Assembly (NCBI GenBank): GCA_025345505.1
Contig: JANVCC010000072.1
Span: 1,962,451 to 2,026,450, forward strand
Source of the DNA: Todiramphus chloris collaris
Taxonomy: Eukaryota; Chordata; Aves; Coraciiformes; Alcedinidae
Length of the DNA: 64,000 nt
Direction: 5' to 3'
Under the pieces are notes generated by a model. The model ran no database searches. It saw only the letters and a list, made by a program, of their open reading frames with translations, and was not told the origin of the DNA. Of the stretch, positions 36,061-49,015 are shown piece after piece; the first letter of the stretch is position 1; every line of letters starts with the position of its first letter. The position numbers and the translations under genes were made by a program.

Positions 36061-37223
36061 GTGTGTCCTGGGAGCCATTCTAGCACCCCAGGAGATGACA
36101 TCTTGCCAAGAAATGCAGCCACGGGTGAAAGTGGAGACAGGAAACGGCTTGCCCACAGCTCCCATCAGACCCTGTTACAACAGCTCAAAGTGGGTTGGTT
36201 TTTTTGTGTTGTTTTGGTGGTGTTTTGTTTTGGTGTTGCTTTTATTGTTTGGTTGGTTTTTTGTATGTTTGGGGTTTTTTTTATGTTCTTATTCATTATT
36301 TTTGTTGCTATTCTGATGGAGTGTCCACTTACTTGACCTCTTTTTCTACTGGTTTCTTTTATGATTAAAATGCCCCTTTTCTGTAAATGGTAATTGAGTT
36401 ACAACCCCCAAACTTTCCACTGAAATCAGGTGCCTACTGGAGAAAGTGAATGCCAAAAAGACTTGTCTGCAGAACCAGCTCCTTGGTACAAAGCTACGGG
36501 CCCACAATAGTTCCTTAGAGGTGTTTCCCCTGGGCTTTTCAAGTAAACCAACTACTTCTTAGGAACTGGATGCCACAGATGCCACAAGATCAAGGTGCTG
36601 AAGCTTCATACCGAGATAAAGACATTTTCAGACAATACAGCAGGAGGTTCCATATACGTGCACCTATATCAACAATAATCAGTGAAGTGAAACTGCCTTT
36701 GGAGATTATTTGGACAGGTCTCTGCTGTGCCCTGCGATGCTCGGTTTATAGAAAGGCCCAGCCAGGAAAACACTCTGCACCCACGTAGCATAACAAAAGT
36801 GACACCCAGGGTAGTGAAATAAATATTTAATTTCTGCATCTTCCCATATCCATCTTGGACATCCAGCTAACTCTAACAATACTTTACGCTATACTACGTT
36901 ACAAATATGAGTATTCTAAATTAATGTTTTGGTAGTTACTTGTGAGTTCATTTTTCACTCTCTGCACGCTGATGGCTTTCCAGCTACAGGACAGAGCACT
37001 GCCAGATGGCTTTTTACACGCTGTAAATGTATCAAAACTAAAAGCCAAAGTAGCTTTTGAAACACTAATAATATCACTCAGTACTTATATTACTCTTTAC
37101 ATCTTCAGAGCCTTTTGCAAACAGCCATGAATGAAGTATGGTAATGGCTTTATTGCTTTGCTGCGGCTGCTTCAACAGGTCTCATCCTGGTGCCCGTGAG
37201 ATCAACACACAGATGCTTCATAT
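36061..37223. other. Non-coding sequence with a T/G-rich stretch
   Basis: From about 36190 to 36310 the forward strand is almost only T and G (GGTTGGTTTTTT, GTTGTTTTGGTGG, TTTTGTTTTGG), a degenerate low-complexity tract. It creates a false hydrophobic, phenylalanine- and valine-rich open frame (36013-36336). The remainder is unremarkable and without recognised genes. Confidence 0.55.
36190..36310 (+). repeat. Degenerate (GTTT)n low-complexity tract
   Basis: A G/T-only stretch with repeated GTTTT, GGTT and GGTGTT units. It encodes an apparent membrane-like peptide by composition only. It lies about 130 bases downstream of the CR1 fragment but does not look like a CR1 tail. Confidence 0.6.
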
Positions 37224-37362
37224 GATGCCCTGGAAACATTCAAGGCCATGTTGGACAGGGCTCTGAGCAACCTGCTGAAGGTTGAAGGTGTCCCTGCTCA
37301 CTGTAGGAGGTCCCTTCCCACCCAAACAATTCTATGATTCTATGATTCGGTGATTCTATGAC
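37224..37362 (+). mobile_element. CR1 retrotransposon, 3' end
   Basis: The copy begins at GATGCCCTGGAAACATTCAAGGCCATGTTGGACAGG (peptide equivalent of the xFKARLD-type C-terminus). It runs through CTCTGAGCAACCTG, GAGGTCCCTTCCCACCC and AAACA to the terminal repeats ATTCTATG ATTCTATG ATTCGGTG ATTCTATGAC. About 139 bases survive, and 5' truncation is extreme. Four copies of the terminal octamer are visible, one mutated. Confidence 0.93.
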
Positions 37363-40300
37363 TAACAACTGAAACTTGGCTGTGGAGGTTTCCCCGTATC
37401 TCCCCCAAAGGCAGGTTAGATATTGCATATAGAAATATTGGAAGGACTCTGCCAGACCATGGGGGCTCGTCATGGTGAGATTCCATGTACCCGAGAGGCC
37501 CCCTCCTCCACCTGCTCTCATCTGTGCTTGGACTAGGATGTCTTTGGGTGTCAGCCAGCGTCTTCCAGCTTGGCACGGTGTCCAGAGTGGTTGTGGTACA
37601 CCGCTTCAAGCTTGTAGGAGCGTAAACACGTGTTACTGTAAGTTGCCTTCAAGGAAGACTTTTACAGATGCTAATAGTGGCAAAAATTACAGCACCTTGC
37701 ACAGCAGGCGACACCTGCATGGTTTGGATCCCACCCTGGGGCTCAGCTCTTCACCATCACCCCAGTTCTTGGTCTGCAGCGGAGTCTCCGACTCCCTTGG
37801 TCCAAACTGTGCATGGGGGAGGCAAAGGTCAGCTGGAGAGGGGGAGAAGCAAGAGGAGTGGGAAAGGCACAGCAACCCTTTAACTCCCCAAAGGTTCCCT
37901 TCTGAAAGGAGAGGCTGAGATCCACCTCTGAGCTCAGCTCCCTGGGCTGTGTCCTCCTCCCACCTGCAGAACTATGCTCACAGGGGATGGGAACTGATTA
38001 TGGTTGCTTCCTTCTCCCTAAGGAGTGCCCAGGCCGTGTCCCAGCGGCACTGCTCCTCTGCATGTCCCCCCCAGGTCCAGGGGCCCCGGAGCTATCGGCC
38101 ATGGCAGAGGCTGCGATCCCAGCTCTGTGACGCCCGGGCACCACCGCTGCCTTCGCAGCGCTGAGAGGAAACTGGGTGTCATCTCCACGGCCCATCTGGC
38201 ATCTATTAAAAGAAACGTGTGTGTGTGCGGCCGCGTGAGCCTGTCTGCCTCTGTAGAACCTGGACACGGTCTCTGGTTCCAAATATTGAACAAAATGCGT
38301 GTTTTAAATTAGCTTTTAATTTTGGCTCTTTTGTTAACTGGAAAGTCCTTTATTTTCGAGTTTGTTCAAACTATTTTACTTAACATATTATCTGTAACCG
38401 ATTACATAAGCATGACCGTTATCTGCGTTAGTCATCACTTTAGTCTATGGAATATAACTCATGGCAGTCTGGATTTAATGAATGTTTGAATTAACCTATA
38501 CCTAATTTCTTGTGGTTTAAAACCTAAATCTCATTGAAAGCTGAGCTTTGTTTACTTCCCAAAATTGATCTGAGGGCCATTTGGAACACTTAGTGTATTC
38601 TAAAATGTGATCCTATCAACAATACACGCTCGAGTTTGTTTTAAAGTGAGTTTTTCTTTCCTATTTTACATAAATCATTTTAAAAAATCGTTCACTTTTT
38701 TTTGGATCAAAATGTACTCACTTGGCTTTTAGACCTACATAGCTCACAGGCCAATTTTTCAAACAGGATTCTAAAGCTATTTGTGGATTACTTTCTGTTT
38801 GCTACTTGTAATCTGCATTCCTGAGGCAAGCATGCTAAAATGACTGAGGATTTTCATCGAGCTAAGTGATTATACTAAATAGGGCAATTTTGGGTGCTCT
38901 TAGCTTCGTGTTTAAAAATACAATGCAGAAGAAACCACCACCACATTTTATGTTAAACCACAGAGGGCACTGTTTGTTCTTAATATAAAACGACCCTATT
39001 ACATAGACTCTTGCGACTTTTCATTGAGTGATTAACATTAAGAACTTAAATTTACCCATTTACCCCTTTTTTGATTTAAAAATTAACCGGGTGTATTAGG
39101 CTGCTGCACACTCTCATGTTCTCTCATCTTCCCTCTCCTCATTGCTTCACCACGCTACGTGGAGTCAGGTCGTTTCCTTCACAGCAGTTTGGAGACGTTA
39201 GTGCAAGAATCTGCCTCGTGATTGTTTTATGGTTAATTAGCACTCAGCATTTTAACGTGCACTTTTGGGTTAAGGTATGGCAGAAAGGGAGGTGAGGTAG
39301 CACTGGAAACAATTGGACCCCTCACTCTTTCTGGTTTTCTTCTGGTGCTTTCAGCAAGGCTGCAGTGGAAGAAATAAAGCAGCTCAGTTATGTGAGGCTG
39401 AAAGTCAGTTGGCTATATCAGTTTTGAGATTATTTATCTGCTACTTGGAATATTCTGAACAGAACATGATGACATTTTCAGTTTTCTTAAAAAATACCTT
39501 CCAAAAAACCTGACACAGAAAAAGCAATAGCAACATTTGCAGGTTTTGATAAAATAGAGATTGGGTTTTTTTTTTTAGTTTTATAACCTTTTTTTTTTTC
39601 TTCCCAATGCCAAAAAAAATAGTATTCAGAATTCCATGCAAAACAAATTTGGGATTTATCTTGTCTTAGAGTTGGGTTGATACAACGTGGCCCTGGATCA
39701 TCATGTACAAACAATATAAACTGTTTATAACAGAAAAATCCTAATAGATTATAAGAAAGGAATAAAAAAGTAGAAATTGAGTAAACTGTGAACATCGGAT
39801 TAGCAGAAGGATTGTTGTGCACTTGTGCCTGTGTTAACTGTTGTGCGAGTTTGGGACATCTCAGAAGCCCGTGAAGTTTTAGTTGTTTTCCTGTTGGTCC
39901 AATCAAAGTTGTACGAGTCCTTATTTTAGCAGGTCTTCTCTCCCTCTAACAGTGATCCTTGTGAACTTTGCTGGTTAATTTAATTTCTTGTTCATGTGAG
40001 CCCTGGGTAACTTCTGGGATTCCTGTTTTTTCTATTTCACTTCCGTGGCCTGTGCATAAGGCTGGTGAGGTCTTCTGCGAGGTGCTTTGCAGGCCTTGAT
40101 GCAGCACTTCGTGGCCATAGCAGGTTTCACCTTCCTAGTGCCTGGCCAAAGAGATGCCTGGATCAGTTAGGACACAAATAGTATCACTGCGTAGCTGCGA
40201 GCACTTGGAAAGGATTGCAGGAACTATGGATGTCGCTGGAAAACAGGTTTGCCTAGGACCCCCTGATGGGGTTTGGCCAACCTGTGGGTTGGTCACAGCT

Positions 40301-40414
40301 CCCAGGCTTGTAGGTGGTTGTACAGCACCAATACTTTGGGTCTTACTTGTTAGAAGGGCAAATATCACTGTTATCACTTTGGTTGACACCATTATTTCTA
40401 TTTGCAGAACTGTA
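37363..40414. other. Non-coding sequence, AT-rich CpG-poor block at 38.3-39.25 kb
   Basis: The left third is GC-richer (37.45-38.28 kb) and carries several overlapping open frames without domains. From about 38300 to 39260 the sequence is even, AT-rich and almost free of simple repeats, with several homeodomain-like TTAATTTT, TTAATGAA and ATTAACC cores and TGTTTAC forkhead-like cores. This could be one or more conserved non-coding elements. The part at 39.5-39.9 kb has several A/T homopolymers. Confidence 0.45.
38300..39260. promoter_or_regulatory. Candidate conserved non-coding element block
   Basis: About 960 bases are AT-rich, with few CpGs, no recognisable transposon and no long open frame. 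Short homeobox-type cores recur, for example TTAGCTTTTAATTTT near 38310, ATTTAATGAATG near 38473, TTAATTAGCACTCAG near 39233, and a CTTTGTTTACTTCC forkhead-type site near 38547. The claim rests only on texture and motifs; alignment with other birds would decide it. Confidence 0.25.
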
Positions 40415-40680
40415 AAATGACTGAGGTTGGGAAAACCTCAAGAGGTCCTTAGTCCAACGTTCTGCTCAAAGTGGGGCAACCTATGGGGCCAGACTATGCG
40501 GCTTAGGTTTTTACCCAGTTGGGCTTGAAAACCTTCAAGTATGGAGACTTTACAGCCTGTCAGGGCAAGCTATTACAATGGTAAATTGTCTGAAAGTGAT
40601 TATTTTCCTTATATCCAGGTGGAATCCTTCTTGATCCAACTGATACTGATTGTCTCTTGTCTTCCCGACATGTCCCAGGC
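40415..40680 (-). mobile_element. Old CR1 retrotransposon, 3' fragment
   Basis: This is an antisense CR1 end with many substitutions: GACTGAGGTTGGGAAAACCTC, AGAGGTCCTTAGTCCAACG, TTCTGCTCAAAGTGGGGCAAC, a CCAGACTATGCGGCTTAGG block, GGGCTTGAAAACCTTCAAG, ATGGAGACTTTACAGCCTGTC, TTTCCTTATATCCAGGTGGAA and TTGTCTCTTGTCTTCCCGAC. This layout (CTGCTCAAAG..GGGTCA, CAGACCAGG, CTTGAAAACCTCCAAGGATGGAGA) is the one I recall for older chicken CR1 subfamilies. Terminal octamers are nearly lost. It is clearly older than the copies at 19.7, 29.2 and 37.2 kb. Confidence 0.85.
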
Positions 40681-43600
40681 TAGAGCCTTGAGGGGCTTCT
40701 CACCAGTCACTACATCGTGTACTACCCCGTAACCACTACCCTTTAAAGGGGCCAGTCCAGATGGTTTTTCCTCCATCACGTAGTCCTCCCATCAGGACTG
40801 TAAGGACTCCCCTTGGACACAAGGATGCTGGAGGATGCCATGCTGAAAGTGTTGCTAAAGGAAGCCTTTCTTCTGTTGGGAAATGACTGACTGGTGAGCA
40901 GGGTGCTGTTCTCGGGTCTGCACTTAAAGGCACAATTTGTAACAGAGCTGGAGACTGTCCAGAGACATGGAAATTACTCTGCTGGTTTCTATGGGTTTTT
41001 TCTTTCAAAAGACGAGATGTGTGTTGAAATTCCCTTCTGAGAGCAGTTCAGCCAACTTGTCCCTTGCTACAAGGTGAAGGATGATAAATTTTGGGGGGTT
41101 GCTTTTAAAGTATGCAGTAGTAAAGGCGTGAGCTCTTTGGAAAGTACCCTGAATGCGAGGTTGTCGGTACCCGGGAACAGGCGAACCCCGCTGCACAGCT
41201 GGAGTGCTGCTTCCCTCGAGGGCACTGCTAGAGACAAGGGCAACAGCCTGCAGTGGGGGCTACGTGCCTCTGTGTGTGTTTTAGGATCGGGTCTGCTTTA
41301 CCGTGGGAGAGTTACAAAAACACAGAGATAGTTCTGCAGAAGAGTTTGATTTTTCAGAATAGTTTTCATGTACGTCTTTGCCTGTCTGATTTTCAAAAAC
41401 TGGAAACATAATCTGGGATATAGGGCCACAAAGTCATTACAAAAGCCTTGCACAGCACAACTCTTGCTGTTTTTGGCTTTTCTTTCTCCTCCATATGCCA
41501 ATTCATTCCTAGCTATGCTTATCAAGGGATCATAAGCATTTTCCATCTCATTTAATTTTTGAACCTGGAGTTCAGTATTCTGCAACATAGAATACTGGAA
41601 CTGCTTTAATTTGCTACGTTTAGGCATATCCTGAATATCTAAATATTATTAAACATAGGGTTCCTTTGATTTTCCCTTTTAAGTGACATAGAATGAATTT
41701 GTAGAAGAGAAAGCAGTACTTAAGTTATCCATAATGCATCTGTTTATGTTTCCAACTGGTGTACTTTATCACCAAGTCGTTGGTTTATATTATAAAATGA
41801 TGGTTGTGTAATAAGTAGTTAGCAGAAACCACAGGCACGCCTTTGAAAGAACACTAATGGCCATTTTTGATGAAATATATGAGACTTTGTGAAAATGATT
41901 TGATGAAGAAATGTATTTTCTTTACTTCCTGTTAACAGTGAGCATGTTGAAGCCCTTTAATCTCTGCTGCACAGCTAAACATCTATTTTTTTATTCTTTT
42001 TTTTTTTGGCGGGGGGATTAGTTTGAACTAGCAAGCACCGCTTAATAATCAAGAAGCTTTAAAGCAAGTGAATTTGATTGGGGAAAGCTAATTAACAGTA
42101 CAAAGTGAAAAACAAAAATGTCCACGTGTAATGGTTTCAAATACAAATACAGTTAGCTGGTAACCTTGGGAGTTGGTTACTCTGCCTCTTTCTATACTCA
42201 TCCAGTTTATGGTGCTGAGGATCCTTTTCTGCTGCCTGAGTTGGTGTATTTAAGAGCCAATAAATAACAGTAAATGATAAAGCGTGCTGGAAGGGCCAGG
42301 CATGATGACATTTTTAAGACTAAGATTTTCTCGCAAGGGGTTAGATCTCTGGGTTTGTAGGAAAGGTGCAGCCAGTGTTTAGCAGTTTACAGCGCTGCGC
42401 GCTGGAGAAGTTTTCTGCCATTTCACAAGCGCAGCTTGCAACCAGTTCCTAAGCTAAAATTAGGTGTAAGCTGGATCCACATTTAAAGATGTGATCCTTG
42501 GACAAGTGTAGCGTTTATGTCTGTTAAATGCTCTTGCTTAAAAAAGGCACTTTCTCTATCGTTCAGGTGTAATGCGTTGTGCAAGATGTTATTTTGCACA
42601 GGATACATTGGAAGAAGTAATTCATGGTTCAATGTTGCTGCACTGTTGTGTTTCATTGCTGTTGCAGGTGGTGTTGTTGATGCTACATGCTTTCAATCTT
42701 CAACTTCAACTACTTCTTCTAAACCTCAACTACTTTGTCATGGATTTTGTCCACCTGAATGAGGATTGCTTGTGTTATGCAGGGGGAGGGTTCTTTTGGG
42801 AAAGTTCTTACCAAACTTTTTCAGTTTTAAGAGGTCAGTTCATTCAAATATTTACTCGTTCATATTTTGGAAAATAGTCCCAACCCTTAATTCAGAATCC
42901 CATCAGGATTTGGTCTCAGGACTGGAAATATGGCCTTTGTTTCATGACTGTACTCTTGGTGATCTTCATGACATAAAATTTGGTTATAGCAGAAAGTTTT
43001 GGGAAAAAATCCAGGTCCGTATGTGCTTAGCAGAGACTTATTTGCCATAAGGAGCTAAAAACTATGTTTTGACTGGATGTGCCTTGACTCGCCTAGTTTC
43101 AGCCACCTTGCCCGGGGTAGGGCACGTGGGAGGCTGATGTGGGTGGAAGTTGTCCAGGAGGTCTGGGTGAAGAGCTGGGCAGCAGGACTTGAGGTTGTCA
43201 GGACGAGCGGACGGGAGCCTTGAGCAGTGCAGGGAGAGCTCAGGGCAGAGTGACAGGGGCAAGTGGTGGTGGAGCACGGGTGAGGTACAGGGGATGGCAG
43301 GAGAAGCCAAAGGGAGCTTGGGATAACTGTAGGGAAAAGGGATGAAGAGTTAAGGGTGCAGAAGTGACAGGAGAAGGCCAGGACAGGTCTGAGGGAGCAG
43401 AGGAAGGCAAGATGGTCCTGGAGCTGAAGGACAAAGAAGTCTAAAACAGCTAAAACCCTCCTATGAAGTTAAAATAGAGGCGAAGGTCCTGAAACTGGTT
43501 TGTTGTTGCTTGGCTTTGTTTTTTTATTAATGAGATTTTTCACTACTAGTTTCATAAGTTTGAAACAAGTCATTCTTCAAGCAACACCATTAAGACTGCA

Positions 43601-46600
43601 AAACGAAGCACCGAATTCAGTGTATTTAATGCAAATACTAAGCCTCCATTTGGCCCCCTTTTTTCCTCTGTACAGGTCCAAATCACTTGCTCAAAGGATC
43701 CATTTTCCACAGAGGTGTTGCTTCTTTCTGCTCACGCAGTAGAGTGCAAACTCTGCGTTACCGAGCAGCTGTTAACACTGCTGCATCCCTTTGATGCCCA
43801 GGGAGTGCGTCCCACACCTGATTTACTTTGTGCCATTCATCTCCAGCTCTGGTGGCAGGCAGATTCCCAATACCCATGATGTAGAGGTAATTCTTCATAC
43901 TAATCATTGCATCATTAAAACAGCACATTTTGTGATATGAAGGAGATACTAATCTAGATGCAGAAGCAGGCTGATGAAAGATTTAGGAACTGAGACCAGA
44001 AGTAATTATTTATAGGGGTCACCCTTTCTGAGAAGGTGAGGGTCTGTGGAGTACATAACGTTAGATGGACTCAGCTCTTGGGGGCTTCTATCTGGGAATG
44101 CTTAGGAGTCAAGTGACAACATCTTCTGCCAGGCCTTCAGCAAATAAAGTCTTTGCTGTTAGTGACCACACGTGAAATGTCTGGCTGGGAGCTGGTATCC
44201 AAGTTTTCAGGAGCTTCAGGCATGAACTTCTTCCTTCTCTTTCTGCAGTTTCCGGCCCCGTTCATTTCTTAATGTCTTCATGGAAGGAAGGAGCAATCCT
44301 AACCATAACAGTCTTCCTTTCATAATTTGGATCCATTTGTAAAACACGTTTGCTCTGTGAGTTGAAGGGGGTAGGGATCCTATGGTAAAGTATTCCTATC
44401 TAATAAAACCCAGTAAAATTCTAGTGAAATGTTAGTTATGCGGTCAAGCTTAATTGCATTTGACTGTTGAATGCTTCACTACTTTAGTTTATTTTTATCC
44501 AAATTACCTAGATCTGGGAGAAATAGCAACTTTCTACAAATTTTATGAAGGATTTGAGATGGAAGGCTCAGCTTGATGATCCTGCTGCAGGAAAGTCTTG
44601 AAATCTTGGGCTGCCCAAACAGCGCAGGCAGCCTGCCCGGGTTGTCAGCCCCTCCTGTTTCTTGCTCTCTGGGCTGTCCCCCACAGCAGAGAGGGGGGCT
44701 GAGATTTATCTTGGTGGGGAGGAAGGGTAAACAGGGGACAAAGGACACAAGGCTGTAGAAAACTAGACTCATTAATTCTGTTGCCAGTGGAGCATTGTTT
44801 GTGTAATGAGAATTTAAGCTGCAAAATCCTTAGGGTCTTAGAGGTGACTCTGCCATTCACAGCCTTTCATGTGCAGATAATGTGTAGAAAGCACTTTTGG
44901 GAGGGACACTGCTAGAGGTTTCTCTTGCTTGGCCTATACAATCCCACTGTGTTCAGAGAAATCACAGAGGAGCACAGTCAGAAGGTTAGACACTGAGATT
45001 CAGGGCTCTCCATCCCATCACACACTCCATAGGTGATAATAAAGGTGAGAATTACCAGCAGCTCCAGCCACTTTTCACTCTTCAGGTGTGACCAGTCTAA
45101 TTCAAAGCCAAATCAACTTTTTGTCCAAGTCTGGAAGCATTGTGTACCTTTAATGCAGTAGTGAACCTGCTCGTGAGAATGAAATGAAGCAAAGGGGTTT
45201 TAATTGAGAATTTCTACAGTTAAACCATCCATGGATCTCTATCTTTAGGAGCAGCAGGGGGTTAAAAATGCATAAAGTGTCTTTAAAAATAACTTTAATC
45301 TGGAGCCAGGCCATTAAAATAATTTCATCATAACTACATAATTATTTTGCCCCATTATTACATCTTACCATGTAGAATGCCTAAGGGTCTTGACCAGGCA
45401 TTTCTGACTTCAATGAATTTTACTTCTTTTTTTTTTTTTTTCTCAAGTATGATCTTAACTCTGTTTTCTTCTTAGTTTTTAACCTATGAAATTCATGGTT
45501 GATATTCTTTTTTCCAGTTAATTTTTCCAGAATCCAGCCTACTCTTTCTGCTCTCAAGGAACACGATGGGAGAAGTGTTAGGCTTCTTAAAATGCTTTCT
45601 AGGAAAGATGAAATTTAGGATTTCTTGGATCTTGTTATGGACCAGGAAATAATAGGAAAAATAAACCCAAGAATGGATGTTATATTTTTAAACAGGCATG
45701 CACTGACAGCATTTCCATGTGTAGCTTTTGGACTCTATAATCTGCTCAGCGTGGTCTAATGGCAACAGAAGTTCTGCTATTTGACTTCCTTGCGTCCAGG
45801 GATTTCGCCCCACATAATGAAGCATTTGTTATCCATAACTGCTCCATCAGCGTGAAGATTCCTATGGAGGAGTTAGAGGGACCTCCCCTCAGAAAGACGC
45901 TGTTGGTGAGGTGGCTGTTCAATATCCTCAAGGGAGAGAGATTCACACTGGGAGAACCTCATCCGGGAGAATACAATGCAGGCTCTCCCTGGGGTCTTTA
46001 CGCTGGCATGAATGGGAAGGATTAAAGGTTCAGGCTTATAGCCCATTTGTCATGAAATCCTCCAATGATGACAGAAACTGTAGACTAGCCTCATATAGAA
46101 TATCTACGAAGAGCAGAGTGAAAAGGATATAGCGAGGCAATGGTGCATGGCCCTAATTTTAGGAGTATTGAAAGTGGGAGAATTCGAGGAGTTTATGACA
46201 GTAACAGAATATTTGGGTTCGGTTTCTCTTCCTCCTGCCAGTGCAAAAATGCAGGAGCTAAAGGCTGCATCCTGAAAAGCCCATATAAGCATCTGGATAT
46301 ACTTTCCCTCCCTCTGTGTCCCCAGCACTCTGTAGGCAATACAGGAACATTAGTCTGAAACCCTAAAATAGCTTAAAAGCCACAATATGTAATGGGAAGA
46401 AAGCAAGAGAGCACCAAGGCCCAGCAGCAGCTGGGATGCAGCTGGTGAGAGAACTACGATGCTCCTGCCAGTCTGCCTTTGGCAAGATGGGGTGGCAGCA
46501 CCAGGGATGGCTGTGGTACTTGCCAAGGGTGCCCGGTTGGTAGTCTGGGACCCACCCAAGTCCCCAGTTTGACCCTGATCCTGAGGCATGCCAAAGCTGT

Positions 46601-48419
46601 AGGACTCCTCGGATGGTCCAGCACAGGCACAGTCAGCTGCTCTGTTTCATTTCAGATGGAAATGTTTTGATTTTTCCCTCACTGGAAAAATGTTAGAAAT
46701 TTCAAATGTGCATTTCATATTTCAGCTGGAACTCAATGTCCCACAAAACAGAAATACCCTCTTCTTGCCTAGCTGTGACCTGGAAGGGGGGGCCTTTGAG
46801 GGGATGCACAGGAGGGGCATAGCCTGATCTTCAGAGGAGAAAATGGGTGTGAGGCTCTGGGGCTGCAGCTGTTCTGTACAAACAGAGGTATATTTCCTAA
46901 GCTGAACATGTTGTGGTTTAGCCAATAAAAATACGCTCTTTGCATCTTTTTGTTGAACACCTGGAATTTTTCAAAGGGGTAGCTCTACCAACCAGCTTTG
47001 GTTACAGGTCAGCAAGGCAGGAGTGGCTGGCAGGGGCGAGGAAGAGCAGCCCTTCTCTGCCAGGATGCCTGCTTAAAGCATAAGCTTATATGAGCAAGGA
47101 TAATCTTTCTCTGTATGTAGTGTGGTGTCTGATGAGCTGTTACAAATCAGTAATAATCTGTCTATACTGGCTTGCCAGACACAGCCTTTTTACACCAAAT
47201 TTTTCCTTGTGAAATCATAGCATGTTGTTACACTGGCATTGCAGTGAAATGTTACCTGCTGCCCATGAAGGAGAGTGGTTGCCTAGCATGGATGTTACCT
47301 GCAATCAACTGGTATGTGAGCAGTACCCCTGCAAGTATCAGCGGGGAAAAAAGATAAAAATCCCAGCAGTTTGCCAAGAAGATTAGGCACAATGGCTGAG
47401 ATGGAGCCCACGGGTATTTATCAGATTATTTACCACAAGAGGCACAGCTTAGTTCTTGTGTTCTCAGGTAACTCAGGTGTTCTCAAAAATATGACCCTGC
47501 AGGTGTGGATATTCTTAAGTGCCTTTCTTTAAAATGATCCAAAGGAAGTTCCTGAACAGAAAGTGTAAAGCGTTTGTCCAGTAAACTTTTCACTTCTGTA
47601 ATTTTTCATGGTTATCCTGACAGGTGTCGTGCTGTTTCCAAAATCTCAGACTAGGGAATGCCTCCAGTAACTCAATGCAGATAATCCAGTTTCAGTGGTA
47701 CCTGCTCCACTTTGCAGTTTATAGTTTGCAGTTAGAACTTGTCCAAGTGAAAATGGGATTCCCCGCTGTTAATAACATTTATTGTATTTCCTTATAAAAA
47801 GATTGTTTTGTTACAGAAAGGAATCATGCTATTAATCTTCACTGTGTGTCTGGGCTGCTGATTCAGACATGGAAACCAAGGTCATTTCCAAACACTTGAG
47901 GTACCTGGGCCTAGAAGTAGCTGTTAAGTGGCATCCATGCATTGTCTTTGAGCAGCTTAGTGCTGCTGATACCTTCATGGGTCTGCAGGAGAACTGAAGC
48001 TTAGAGCACTGTAACTCAACCTCGTGTCTGACATCACCGGGAATCTAAACCTCTCCATCTTGCCATTGAAATATGGTACCTCTGGGTTTGCTGACTTGAG
48101 ACGTGGCTATTTAGTGGCACAAATATATTGGAAATCAGATTGTTATTTGCACGATTACTTGCTGGTCATGATTTCCTAAGCAGGTCACCGGTGCTCTCTG
48201 TGAGCAGATGGCTACTTAAGCAGCTACACTGCCTGGATCTAGGGGGCTGCATTTGATGCATTTGTAAGGTTTGCTGTGTAATGTAACCCTGTCCTCAAAA
48301 GTTTTACTTTTTTACAGTCACAGTAGATTAAAGCTGACCTGGCAAGGGACCAGAAAGCCTTGGGGAGGATTAGTGGTTATTAGTGTCATTGCCTCTTCCA
48401 CTGGAAAAGCGGTGGCTGT
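40681..48419. other. Repeat-poor non-coding sequence, no gene recognised
   Basis: Over 7.7 kb I recognise no CR1 copy, no gene and no RNA. There are T runs at 42.00 and 45.43 kb. A G/A-rich stretch at 43.10-43.45 kb carries repeated GAGG, CAGG and AAGG units and proline-rich reverse-strand frames. An even, AT-rich stretch lies at 45.18-45.40 kb. The lack of detectable transposons over this length is itself a contrast with 14-41 kb. Confidence 0.5.
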
Positions 48420-48840
48420 GTTGCGAGCAGCAGAGCAGGCATCCTCCTGCACAGCTCGCCTGGGAGCGCAGCGGGGAGAGGGAAGCTGCAACCTGCCCAG
48501 CTCCCGGTGGAGCCCCAGCCTGCGGAAGAGTCCCGCTGTCTGCAAATCCCGAGGAGCTCCTTTGGAGACGAGGGGTTGAGCGGCTGGTGCTGGCCGCCGG
48601 CCGAGCGGCCGGTGTTGGGCTTGGGCAGGTGGCCATCGCCCGGCTGCCGGCCCCGTCCGGCTGTCCCGACTCACCTGGGTGGCAGTGGGAGGCAGGGCAA
48701 TCACTCAACACCCGGCTCTGTAGCGCTTTGTCTCCCTTTCTTCTCTTTCTGCTTTGTGCGCTGCAGCGGAGAGGTGGCCGGCGCTGAACTTTTTACCTTC
48801 GAGGCTAAGTATTCTGTGCGCCGGGGAAAACGGCCATTAA
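48420..48840. promoter_or_regulatory. CpG island, possible promoter or first exon
   Basis: I count about 31 CpG dinucleotides in 420 bases, against only a few per 400 bases in most of the window. GC content is clearly raised (for example GGCCGCCGGCCGAGCGGCC around 48592). CpG islands usually mark promoters or developmental enhancers. On the reverse strand CCCAGGTGAGTCGG, with the intron starting at 48674, is a perfect splice-donor consensus, so a reverse-strand first exon ending at 48675 is conceivable. Open frames of 102-134 codons occur on both strands but have no domain and follow from the GC content. No TATA box or known transcript start is seen. Confidence 0.6.
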
Positions 48841-49015
48841 AATGATTTGTGAAATAAATACTATCACTAGGGCAGGTGTTGGGCCCGTAAACAGTTAATT
48901 GCCAGAGCTCTGCAGATGTCGACTATTTCTTTTGAGACGTCTGTCAGCTAATATTATCTAATAGCAGCTCATTCGGTTGAGGAATCTGTCATTCTGCAAT
49001 TTAGCTACCAGAATG
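48841..49015. promoter_or_regulatory. Candidate conserved element beside the CpG island
   Basis: Immediately to the right of the island the composition drops to AT-rich. The sequence contains GTAAACAGTTAATTGCC, CAGCTAATATTATCTAATAG and ATTCTGCAATTTAGC, with forkhead-like GTAAACA, homeobox-like TTAATTG and TAAT cores. A CpG island adjoining such a block is a common arrangement at developmental regulatory regions. Only alignment to other genomes would establish conservation. Confidence 0.3.

Noticed and set aside
36013-36336. Membrane-protein-like open frame rich in phenylalanine, valine and leucine
   Set aside because: The hydrophobic part comes entirely from a T/G-only low-complexity tract.
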